This document shows positions 12,458-23,380 of a stretch of DNA of 64,000 nucleotides, piece by piece. The translations under genes were made by a program, and so were the position numbers. Numbering within the stretch: position 1 is the first letter of the stretch; each line of letters begins with the position of its first letter. Under the pieces are notes generated by a model. The model was not told where the DNA came from and did not search any database. It worked only from the letters and a program-made list of their open reading frames with translations. The stretch spans positions 118,224,752-118,288,751 of the forward strand of contig CM051462.1 in NCBI GenBank assembly GCA_028095005.1, given 5' to 3'. The stretch comes from Rhynchospora pubera (lineage: Eukaryota; Streptophyta; Magnoliopsida; Poales; Cyperaceae).

Positions 12458-13961
12458 CTTACAAAATTGTAGCAGATGCAATCGGAAATGTATGTATATC
12501 TGATAGGAGATGAAGCTAGAATGTATCATTGATGGGAGATGGAGCTAAAGATGTACAAGGGGACAAGCAAGGAAGGGATAACTAATTTTATGACCAAGCA
12601 GTTAGCAAAGTTTCAATTTGTACTTAAATAAAAGGTTGTATTCTTTGCATAAGGTGCCGTACCTAAGTAGTCCCATATATAAACTTAGATAATTAGATAT
12701 AATGTAGATTTATCTATCATCCCAGGGGCCTGGTGCTCCCAAATGCTGATCTCCCTCATCAAATGTTCATCAGATTTCTTCAAATTAACTAAATAAGCAA
12801 GAAAAACTGAGTTAAAAAAATGTAACAATATCGTTGATTTCTTACCACTCAACGAACTTCTTACTGATAATAAACATGCAGTGATTAAAAATAGATAGAA
12901 AAAATTGAAGAATAAATTTTCTTAAGAATAGATTTTCATTTACATGGCATAATTACTCGTGCTATGTAAAAATAGCATATAGAACTTGACTAATAGTAGA
13001 TTAAAATAGAAAACAGTAGAGACAAAGGTATATAAATACACTAATTATAGTTGTTAATTTTATATTAAGATTAAAAAACAATCGAAAGCCATCAAGAAGT
13101 TTTGGGTTAGTTTTTTACTGATGATATTCTCTCCTCATGCCACTCCGTCTCTGTCTCTATTTTATCTCTACACGTACAAAACTTAGGTGTCGATACACGT
13201 ACAAAACTTAGGTGTTGACGTTCATTGAAAACTTGTAGATCTCTAATACACATGCAAAGTCGTGTCACATAAAAAATTTTAATGTCTGAGATCATACATA
13301 AATTAAAATAGAACTTAGATGAGTATAATTTATCAATGCATTTTTAAACAAGATATTCTTCCTGCATTATAACATGCAAAACACATACACCTCTATAGAG
13401 AGTGCAACAACGAAAAAAATACAATCCTGTCATCAGATTATACAAACAAAATCCAAATATCAAACTAGCTTCTCTCATATACAAATAATAGTATACAATA
13501 AACATTTACTGTTTTAAGTACACGACTTTGTCAAATGCTATAAATTATGTGCATACTAGAATTGAATCGATGGGTCTCTTCCCACAATCACACCCCCCCC
13601 CCCCCAAAAAAAATAATAAAGTTAAAAAGAAAATAAAAAACAACCACAAAAAAAAAATCTTTAAATGTTGAGAAATAATGAAGATGATATAAAAAAAAAT
13701 CAGGAGAACACAACAAATTGAACTTGCCGTTTCCCATACCTAGGTAAAAGATATTTCTCCATGTGCCAGTTGCCTCTGCTTTGCATGAGCATCTGCTACA
13801 CGGAGGAAATACCACTGAACCTTCCCCATAAGACAAAAGTAATGTTAAACAGAAACTGTAAAGAATTACATCTTTGCCAGATATCTACAAACTAATTAGT
13901 AGATCACATGCACCATATGTACTTCTGACCTAGTGCAAGATGGATACAAGCAAAAACAACC
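12458..13961. other. Spacer between the MUB 5' end and the GAUT 3' end
   Basis: This holds the MUB promoter and 5'UTR side and the GAUT 3'UTR side. A short direct repeat (CGTACAAAACTTAGGTGT, two copies near 13175-13215) and a C-run/A-run at 13592-13612 are visible. No other gene was recognised. Confidence 0.5.
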
Positions 13962-16900
13962 CTAAAGTGGCTCAAGGATGTGGCAATGCCTTACAAAATC
14001 ATTAGAGACATTAACATGCTTTGTCCAGAATGGTTTAAGATGTTTGAAGCCTATGTCGAGCCAAGGTTTACACTGGCCGTTGTAATGTATTACCGCGGCT
14101 TTTCTGACATTGTCAAGTTTTGTGTTCTCTTGGTACCCCAACCCTAGCATGTGCCAAGCTGGGTCAATGGGATGCACATAGCCACGGAATGCTATTAGGG
14201 CCGGGGGTAAGGTGCCAAATTTCCAAAGCGTTAAGCCAGATTTTATATTCTACAAGCATAGAGAAATAAGAGAGATCTGAGAATTGCCAACAAAGCAATA
14301 ATAGTAAAATTATATTTTTACTGGTGCATCTTGGTTAGCCAGTGACCCGATACCCAAGAAGTTCTATTAACAAGTAATAGGTAGTTACACTTCATGTCAA
14401 TAGATTACTGTAAATCCCCCTACCTCCTTAGACCAGAATCCAATCCCACTGATTCAATCAAGCGGTCAAGCCCCAATTTTTTTAGCAAACTAGAGCAGAA
14501 CCCTCAGTATGTGAGTAAATATTTAAGGAAAACTGAAGAAAACAACAAGATAAAACTGAAGGGACAATTATTTGGTTAACATAACGGTACTACATAGGAG
14601 TATAGGACTACCAAGTGTGAATGCTGGTGGCAGAGCAAAATCTCATGTAAAATATGATTTCTTCCTACACAAGACCATTGACCACAAATATCTGTTAAAA
14701 ATTTAGGACATAATAGAAATGCAAATAAATTAAACAATACCTCCTTAACCCAGTAATGAAAAGTTTCCCTGATGTTAGTCTTTCTCCAGGCACTCAAATC
14801 AAAGATATTCATCCCGAAAGCCCATGGGCACTCATCAGGGTCCAGATTAGCAACAATCAGTGGATGAGAGAAATTGAAATACGTCCTAAATCTTTTAGTC
14901 ATGACCCATTTATCATCGCCTTTGCATGTCTCCACTGCCCCCATAATCTTTCCTTGTAGGTCGATCTCCCACAAAGGTGATAAATCGCGCTGAATAACCA
15001 CATCATCATCGAGGAATAAAACCTTGTCTAAATTTGGAAAGAGCTGTAACATATTGAAACATTTAGACAATAGTCAAATAGAGGACACATAGTTGTGAGC
15101 CATTGGAATACATACAATTTAACATACCCAACTATAAATTACAACTAAAACATGTCGATTTGAACTAAATAGTAATGTTAGGATACCATATCTGACATGG
15201 TAAGTATCAGCCAACAAACTGAAAAGATAGCAAAAACTAGAGGTACCTCAGGAAGAAAAATCCTCAGATGATTAAGAAGAGAGATATACATCGGGCTCCT
15301 GGCCTGGAGTTTTGAAGCAAAAGCCCTCGGATTATCGCCACCACTGACAGCAGAAGCACGATTCCCATGGTAATGACTCCTTACAAAATGGTGGTTCTCC
15401 ATGGCCTCCAAAACTGGAACATTCTCTCTAGTCAACCAGCCAAACTGGTGCACACTCTTCACTTCTATGACAGCTGGTGAGACGGGATTCAGTGCAAACC
15501 ATGAATGCATCCCTGGGTACGTTTTTTTATCAGTTATTATATGAAATACCATTCTCTCAGGATGTTCTGAAGACTGGATTGCTGAGGATACAACAACTGA
15601 TGCTGCCAGGATGTTGTCAGTGGCGAGGACAAAGTGGTGGTAAGAGTTGTCTGAGAGAATAGGAAGCAGCTCAGGAGGCGGTAATTGTTTTCTAGCATGT
15701 GCATTGGAGGAGTACTCATCTGTCAAACGAAGAGAGAGGCAATGGATGCCTCTTGGTATTGCACTTGCAGCATAGTGCTTAAATAATTGTTCTGACAGTC
15801 TGGATCTTTTGATCTCTTTATTCATGTTTTCCATCTGAAGAGAGATAATAGTGGACAAACAAATAAGAGAATGCTCAACTATATTTTATCAAGGATATTA
15901 GTCTAAAACTTGTAACATTTTTGTCGGCAAGATGCCCATACTACAATCATAAGATTATCAGTACCTTACTGATTTCCATTTTCTAATTGAACTAGCAGTT
16001 TCACTAATCTTGTGTTTGTTTGCATTTTTTCCAATAAAATCACAAAATAACTATATGTCATACCGTAGCTTTCAGCCTGACAGCAAATGTTCTAGCATCG
16101 TACTTGTTGGTCTTCATTTCAGACATAAACTCATGGAATGTATCAGGCAGCTTTCCTAAATTTTGAACTTTCTCTTTATCAACGTTATGAAGAACCTCAT
16201 AAAGTTCTTTCACTAGTTTCTGCCCAGAAAATCCATAGGATAACAAAAATCAAATAAGCCAATTTGGTAGACAAAATAAAATAAAATAAAATAAAATAGA
16301 AGGTATCATCTGTACCTTAGAATTCCCATTGCTTTTGCTAAAGATGTTCGGTCCAATATGCCTTTTGAAACAATCTGAAGGCAGAAATAAATCAAGTTCG
16401 AGTTCACCAAAATATGACAGATACAAATTTATATGTATTGCTGTGAATCCTCAAATATCATGTATAAACCTACTGAAATATCACGGTACCCTTGGAGGTA
16501 TGGCAGACGCCCCTTAAAGTGCTATCAATGATATTTATTTGCTTATATTCAAGGTAAAAAGTTTTGTTTTGCTTCCTTTTGGAATCAACTTTGGCTATCA
16601 ACAGACAAGTAAAAAATATATCTTATTTTCGGACGCATAAACCGATTACATTCTCCTAATAGCTCGAATTTCTTTTACTGAACAGGATGGTACAGCTAAT
16701 TGCAAATCTCCTCTCTCTCTCAGGCACAATGGTAGCTCTCAACTTGGGGCCATTATTACATTCTAGAGCTAAGAAATTTGTCACGAGAAAAGAATAAAAT
16801 TAGAGAAGACTGACCAAGGGAGGAGCACTCGAGGCCCTCAAGCGTGACGAGAGCAGTGCGGATGAAGACAAAGGGGAGGAGGCAGGCGCAGAAGAGGACG

Positions 16901-17061
16901 AAATAGAAGAGAGAGCGGTAGGAGAAGAAGGCGGTGGAGGAGGGGTGATGCGGGGGCTGGTGTGCATGTGGCAGCGCGGGGCCGACGCGAAGCTTCATGG
17001 AGTCGACGACGCCATTGGAGATGGTGATGCTCCTCATGCTTGGGGAGATCCGCAGCTGCAT
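13962..17061 (-). CDS. GAUT14: Galacturonosyltransferase, GAUT13/GAUT14 type (GT8), 6 exons, 546 aa
   Basis: Family GT8 Golgi type II enzyme. GAUTs transfer galacturonic acid from UDP-GalA onto homogalacturonan during pectin synthesis. Exons: 17061-16815, 16374-16316, 16219-16064, 15834-15247, 15043-14741 and 14249-13962; total 1641 nt with all phases consistent. The N-terminus MQLRISPSMRSITIS is nearly that of GAUT13/14. One signal-anchor helix lies at about residues 51-68. The stem is followed by the catalytic domain with LSLRLTDEYSSNAHAR, LATDNILAASVV, the metal-binding triad FLDDDVV (Asp 362-364), HPLI, WAFGMNIFDL and the C-terminal HYNGQCKPW block (506-514). GAUT13/14 of Arabidopsis are about 532-533 aa, so the length is complete; the surplus is a His/Pro-rich insertion at residues 29-42. 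The GAUT13 and GAUT14 paralogues cannot be told apart here. Confidence 0.93.
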
Positions 17062-17875
17062 CTTCTTCTCCGCTGGCTGCGCCGCTGCGGCGCCGGCGGT
17101 GGAGGTGGCAGAGGCGGCAGGTGAATTGTGGGAGAGAGGAGGCGGAGGCGGAGGCCGAGGAGGAGGTTGAGCTGGGAAATCGGATGGAGGAAGAGCATTT
17201 GCAACAAATGCAAAAGAGGGGAGCTGGAAACCGGAAAGACGGAGGTAGGGAGGGATTTTTTTTAATTTAATTTTTACTCTTCGGTTTTTTTTTCTTTATT
17301 TTTAATTTTTTTGCACGAAGGAACGGGATTTTGGGTTAGAATTAAAACACGTGGAAGATGATTTGGGAAGTAATTACTAATTACTAATTACGTAGCAAGC
17401 TGTTTTGTTCGGTGGTCGCGCATTTTTGGCTTCGTGTCAATTTTTGGCAGCTGTCGGCTGAAGAAGTGCTGAATTGGGATGCTCGGTTGGTAAATCATAT
17501 TTGGATTTTCTTCATTCGTTCCATTTGAAAAGAAGACTGATGCGGCCCTCGGAACGGGGACAGCCGGACAGACCAAGATATACAATGTGATACGCCACTC
17601 GCCACAGTATTGTGTATTAAATAGTATTTTTCTGTAAAGTAAAGACTTGTAAAATAAGAATAGGAGACGATTCTAAACGTCTAAACACAGATATAAATAT
17701 AAATAAATAAATAAGATACTAAAATTGATGATTATTCTCAACATTTTCCTATCAAAATAACGATAGTATTCGTGATATAAAGTAGCTTTTCTTGCAGATT
17801 TTTATCTTTGCCCGGGAATTACGGCAGTACTTTCACTTGTCATATCTGCATTATTTACTTTTCTATTTTATGGCT
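17062..17875. other. GAUT upstream region
   Basis: GC-rich, purine-rich sequence at 17062-17250 (GGCGGAGGCGGAGG-like runs) probably includes the GAUT 5'UTR and promoter. Sequence beyond 17340 is AT-rich with nothing else recognised. The open frame at 17040-17270 on the plus strand is a by-product of the purine-rich tract. Confidence 0.4.
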
Positions 17876-18320
17876 TCCGTTTAGACGGTGTGGGAATAAG
17901 AAAAATAAGAAAAAAAGTAGAGAAGAAGTATTGAAAAGTGTGTAAATTTGTGAAGAGTTTGGATTGTTTAATAATAAATTTATTTTCATTTTCTCTTAGG
18001 CTCCGTTTGGATAGGTGTGGAAAGAAGGAAAGAAGTGGAAAGAAGTATTGGAAAGTGTGTAACTTTGTGAAGAGTTTGGATTGTTTTTTTTTCTTCCTTC
18101 TTCTTTATTCTTCTTTCTTCTTCCTATATCCAAACGCACCCTTAGGTTCCGTTTGGATAGGTGTGGGAAGAAGGGAAGAAGTATTGGGAAGTGTGTAACT
18201 TTGTGAAGAGTTTGGATTATTTATAATTCTTTTTCCCTTCTTCCTTCTTCCTACTTCTTCTCAACGCATCCAAACGGAGATTTATTCTCTTATTCTCACT
18301 CACATCCAAACACAGCCTAT
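17876..18320. mobile_element. Cluster of three MITE copies with the GTTTGGAT-type end
   Basis: The ends read GGCTCCGTTTGGAT(AGGTGTGG) and the inverted form ATCCAAACGGAG. Three successive copies of the core AAGTGTGTAA(C/A)TTTGTGAAGAG are seen at about 17935, 18053 and 18190, so one element has inserted next to or into another. The same core in the other orientation occurs at 39.1, 43.1, 55.4 and 57.4 kb. No coding capacity. Confidence 0.8.
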
Positions 18321-19084
18321 GATCTCATACAAACAAAGTGTAAAATGTATGATTTTAATTATGCATGTTTTACTTCTAAAGAAAATAAAACAAATCAAAG
18401 TTTCACATTCATCATTTGAAGATTTAAATGGAGTTGTGGTGTTCATGATGGGGTTTAATTAAATCTATTCTCTTTGCTTTTCTTAAGGAAAATTTAGAGG
18501 CCAAAATCTAATTCTTTAGTGCGGTCACGCGGGAATAAACTGAAATTCACCATTTTCATACTCAAATTTACGCTTAACAATGTACTTCGATTCAACCGGC
18601 CGTATTATAATCCTAACGCATGGAATCATGCCTTAAATTAATAAAAAAAAAATATCAAAGGCAATGCTTACGTTTCTGGCAACAATTAACCCACTATTTT
18701 GATGTTGCGAGTTGCAACTTGACGACAATAATAATGGGCAGTTGTAACTTGTAAAGCATCCGCTTGGATTGCGTAACAACATAAAAGTATAATCCAGCCA
18801 ATTAAAATGAATAACTAAAAAAATATTAGGTGCATGGTTCAGCTACCAGTTCTGGAGACCTCATCCAATCGCAGAATTTTACTACACTAGCAAAAAAAAA
18901 TGCCTCCAATACGTGGGGAAAAAAACAAAATAAATATTAATTATTCTATTTGTATTTATTTTCTCACCGTGTATTCTTTATGTATTGTTGTTATATTTCT
19001 AATTCTAATTTAGTCTAAATGCAAGTTTTAAACTTTTTATTTCGTTATTAAATTCAAATCAACCACTGATCTGATTAGATTTTG

Positions 19085-20440
19085 TTGTCTCTAAGGAGGC
19101 GACTTAATTAAAGTTTAGCGGAAGCAATTATGATTTTGGACCGGTTTGGTATGAACTATCCTAACACAATTCAATTGGTACCCAATACAAGCAAGCACAC
19201 AAGCAATTCAAGTATAGCAAGATAAAAAAGAGAGAAAGAGAGAGAGAAATTGAACACGTGATGTGTTTACGGAGTTCCGACCCGCTAGAAGAAGCTAGCC
19301 TTAGTCGTACGTCTCCGGGAGTTTTGCTACCACGAAAGGGCGCGCTCCGTTCAATTCCAACAAGAACGGGTCTACAACTTCGAACCGAATCACCTCGTCA
19401 CAATGACACTCGAGGTGGATCGGCCTAACTCAAATGGCACAACGGCCTCAAAGGAGAAGAGCTCTAAACCTATTCCAACCTACACCTAACGACAATGTCG
19501 GGGCGGTGGTGTTTGAGACTACTAAATCTCTCAAAATGGTCTAGCTATGAAAAGCTCAAGTGGGAGAGTATCCATGTGCTCAAAGGCTCTATTCTGGTCA
19601 AATTTTGCAAGGTTCAACTCTTTATTAGAGAGAACAAAGGGTGTATATAAATAGAGCTCGTCAAAAGCTGCAAAACAACTCAAAAAGCTGTTGTGTGTTA
19701 CACAAGTAACACAACGCAATATTGCGTTACACGACCCACAGATAGCCGTTATAATAAAATAAAGAAAACAAACTATCCGTTGGCAGTGCGTTACACGACC
19801 CAATATTGCGTTGTACGACGCACTGGACGACCGTTATAATAAAACAAAACGGATAAACTAGTCGTTTGAGCTGTCAGGCGCGTTATACGACGCGGACCAC
19901 CCGTTGTGCAACGCAACATTAAATGCCATTAAATGATCATAATTTTGCTTCAAAAACGAGTGAAAAAGGCCAGAGAAAAAACAAAGGAAGGTTGTACAAC
20001 GCTTCAGTGCGTTATACAACGTTCTGGCTTGATTTGAGAAAATTATGTTGCACGACGCGTAGATTGCGTTGTATGATGCAGCTGGTGCGTTACACGACCT
20101 TATGTTGCGTTGTGTAACGCACTGTTTCTGTGAAAGGAGAAAACTGCACAAACTGGTGGGTTGTGTGACGCAATATTGCGTTACACAACTCACTGGTGCG
20201 TTGTATAACCCAATATTGCGTTACACGATGCACTGGATCTGAAACTAAGAAAAATACTGAGTTCTTGAGCTTTTCTGCTAACTAGACCATTTCAAGGATA
20301 AAAGGACTAAAGTAAACCTTCTATTAAAGTCTAAACTAGTATGTAAGCTCTCTAAAGACTTGATCTTGATCTTGCACATAGTTTTATCCAAGTCTTCAAA
20401 CTTTGCACCTTCTTCCTATAAAACTCAAAAAAAATTATTA
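19085..20440. mobile_element. Probable solo LTR or LTR-retrotransposon remnant (copia-like)
   Basis: The sequence begins near TGTTGTCTCTAAGG, then has GCGGAAGC and a dense block of the kind found in plant copia LTRs (ACGGAGTTCCGACC, CACGAAAGGGCG, GACACTCGAGGTGGATCGG). It contains its own array of short repeats (19684-20235). No gag or pol frame is present. I could not fix the terminal dinucleotides or a target duplication, so the boundaries are approximate. Confidence 0.5.
19684..20235. repeat. Array of alternating-orientation GCGTTACACGAC motifs
   Basis: About 20 variants of GCGTTACACGAC, GCGTTGTACGACGCAC and their reverse complements recur at about 25-100 bp intervals, often around a central AATATT (for example CCAATATTGCGTT). 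The motif appears on both strands, so the region can form many small hairpins. Open frames of up to 111 codons here are by-products of the repeat. Confidence 0.8.
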
Positions 20441-20610
20441 AATGCTTAATGATATTGTTTTGTAATCGACAAACCTAGAGACGTTTAGTACAATAAATTT
20501 TAAAAATTCATTGTCTATATTTGTGTAGTTTAACAGTTGAATAATTTTTGGACTCAAAATTGGATAGGGCTTGCTTTTATAAGTAGTAGATATTAGTTGA
20601 ACTGTTCAAA

Positions 20611-21525
20611 TCAATAGTTGTTTACTGGCGGTAATTGACCCTTGGTTAAATCATTCGCACTTTGAAATCTTTTACAACAAAACATTGTTTGTTTTGTCAG
20701 ACTTAGTACATTTCACAAAAACTCTGGACTTAAAAGATCTAAATTTTCAAAGCAATTTGTAGGATGTGTTTTTGAATATGTTAGTTTTTTTTTTTTTTTT
20801 ATTAAGAACGTGGAGTCTACGATGGTCAGTGATTCTGTGTTATTATAAAGATAACGGCTTCATTTTCCACAAGTGATATAGCGATGGTCTCGCATTACTC
20901 ATGATGAACATATTGGCAATAGCAATTATAAGACCTATCTCTGTGTTTTGTGCCGGAAATAACATTTTTTTTAATATAATAATATGTAAATAGTTTAACA
21001 CATTTAATTTAACAGACCTTTCAATCTTTCATGATAAGCGTCTTCTTTGTATTTCGAATTCCAATCGATCTATAGTCTATATTTGAGATTTAAATATTTA
21101 TATAAATAGCTTAGAACACATTTTTTCTGGCATATGCTTGGCTTAGTATTTGAGATTTGAATATTTCCGGAATGTTATAAATGTTGCTATTGAGAGAAAT
21201 GCAGTAATTTCTGCTTATTATCAAAATGTGTTGACGCATTATTATTTTGAACTTTTCAGCTCCAAACCAATGGGAACATCCGCTGGAGGAATCTAGAATT
21301 TAATGTTTCCGTGCTTTGTTTCTTTTTCATTTGTTCCTAATTTTTAAATATTAGAATATTTTTTCATTTAACAACATCTCAAATTTGATATTTTTCCTTC
21401 TTTGAAATACTTACATATTTTATTAATTGTTATTCATTATGAATATTATATAATATATGAATTTATCGGTTTTTATTTGAATTTTTTATTTTGTTATCTA
21501 AAAATACATACCTTTGTTGTAATTA
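20611..21525. other. AT-rich intergenic stretch, nothing recognised
   Basis: No ORF with family resemblance and no clear repeat apart from a T-run at about 20788-20802. Confidence 0.4.
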
Positions 21526-21533
21526 GGGGTGCA

Positions 21534-21772
21534 TAACGTTTAAAACGACCACAGAAATGGGAGCTTTCGTTAACCGTTTCATTTTGGACACGAAACTGAC
21601 TACCAATTTCGTTAACCGTGATCGAAATCACGAAAATACACATGGACGAAACCGTTTCAAGCTTTCGTTAACTGTTTCGTTTTTTTAAACGCAACAAAAA
21701 TCTTTAACCGTTTCGTTTGTTTTGGACGAAACGAAATGAAAAGACGGTTAAAACAGTCTCGTTTTCACCCTA
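21534..21772. mobile_element. hAT-type MITE (239 bp) with perfect 8-bp target duplication
   Basis: The element starts TAGGGGTGCATAACG and ends in GTTTTCACCCTA. It is flanked on both sides by GTTGTAAT (21526-21533 and 21773-21780). The interior is built of repeated AACCGTTTCGTT and GAAACGAAA words in both orientations. TAGGG-type TIRs with an 8-bp duplication are diagnostic of hAT elements. A larger relative is at 42079-42747. Confidence 0.9.
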
Positions 21773-21780
21773 GTTGTAAT

Positions 21781-23380
21781 TGCATATTTATATCCATTAA
21801 TTTTGTTCATTTCAAATACATTTTTATCAATGATTATTTTTTGTGCCCATGCTTGTTTAGTGCGATTTGATTTTGAATTATAATATCCGTCAAGTATTTA
21901 CACCGATATACACATCCGCTCAATAAAAAGCAAATATAATCACGGATTTAGCAACATACGTATGGCAACCACCTTAAAATTGAAAGATAAAGCAATGTCA
22001 TATTCATGGGATTTTGATGTAGCTTTGCGATCGGATTTAATACAGTTAGGAATTTGACCTACCGTTGCAAATCAGAGAATATAGTTTCCGTTTTAATGAC
22101 TCAACGCATATGCAGATCTGTTCGGCGATACATAATCCCAAAAGTACAGAAATTTACGGACACGAGATTAAATATATATATAATTAGAAAAGTTATTGAC
22201 GCAAAAATATCCGAAAGAAATGAATTAATTGTAGAGGGAAGGGTGATGAAAATAATGTTAGAAGACAAATCGTACGTAGAAAATGGCTGCAAATTCATTC
22301 ACTGTGGAATTGTTTTTTTTTTTCCCCCTTGAGTATTCACTGTGGAATTGGTAGTTTTCGGGAGCTAGTTGAATACTTTATCTGTCAAAATTGTTTAAGA
22401 AAATTTTCGACCGAAACTTTCATATATTTTAATTTTAAAAAAAAGTACGCACCCTTGATAAACATTTTTATATGCCTGCTGGGGAAAGATCTTTATAATG
22501 GTTTACAATGCCTCATTTTTTCCTTAAAAGAGAGTCATAAAATTCCATGACTATCCAGTATATACAGTTAAAAAAATATCATCATAAATGTTTCCCCAAT
22601 TAAGATGATTCAATTTTTAACTAAACCTTGAGCAATACACAGAACCTCAATAAATAAATTGAGAAAAATGAAAGAAAAAGAATCTCAATCCCATTTGACA
22701 AAGGAGATTAAGAATGCTGTACATTTTGACCTACTCAGCTAGGTGCCAATCTAAAAGAGCTTGAGAAAATTCAGGACTTACGGGACCTTTTGACGAAAAA
22801 TCTGGCTGTTCTGAAGAAATTGCACAGAAGCCACAACTGCATGATTCTATTCTTTTACTTCTACCCAAATTCTCATCGGAATGGAGTCTCTAAGGTACGA
22901 TAATAAAAGATTGAATACTATTAGTATGTAATTAAATTTTTCTACTTTGAAATTGCAAAGATTAGAGCAGATCTAGACACTCAGCCCCATTAGCGAACTT
23001 AAACATTCCCCAAATCAGAAACCTGATAAAGTCAGGAACTTACTGTAAGAGCTTTTGAGTTTCGGCTCTTACCATATCTTTTGCCACTCAAGTGATCTTT
23101 GGGTCTAAATTGGATCAATGCTTAGTTTAGGAGCTAAAACAGAGAGTAATGCACAGTTTTGATCTTATTACTTGTATGAATTGGGTGGTAAGATTACCCA
23201 TTCCTACTTTGCTCTATGCAGCAACACATGTTACACAAGTTAACGAAAATAGTTTTGCTATACAAATAAATTTAAAGAGCCGCTTAAATTTGAGAATCAA
23301 TAGGCAGAAGCAGAAAGTCAGGTGGCTATATCATTTTGACATATATTAGCTTCATAAAAGACTTCCAAAGTTCCAATAGA
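21781..23380. other. Intergenic downstream of the coiled-coil gene
   Basis: No complete gene. A single plus-strand open segment bounded by plausible splice sites lies at 22739-22893 and is listed separately. Confidence 0.4.
22739..22893 (+). pseudogene. Isolated exon-like open segment, unidentified
   Basis: After a CTACTCAG acceptor-like site the frame reads LGANLKELEKIQDLRDLL and continues open to NGVSK, just before a GTACG donor-like site. The composition is that of an amphipathic, Leu-rich coding segment rather than AT-rich spacer. No neighbouring exon on this strand could be joined to it, and I do not recognise the family. It could be a relic exon or chance. Confidence 0.2.

Larger units (their letters stand above)
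18895..20610. repeat. Dispersed repeat copy split by an LTR-like insertion
   Basis: 18895-19080 and 20450-20610 together align with the repeat at 9548-10120. Shared words on the left include TTTGTATTTATTTT, ATTGTTG(T/C)TATATTTCTAATTCTA, CGTTATTAAATTCA and TGATCT; shared words on the right include GTCTATATT and ACTCAAAATTG(A/G)ATAG. The intervening 19081-20440 is absent from the 9.5-kb copy, which dates it as a later insertion. Confidence 0.7.

Noticed and set aside
19858..20193. 111-codon open frame on the minus strand
   Set aside because: Generated by the GCGTTACACGAC repeat array; composition follows the repeat unit.
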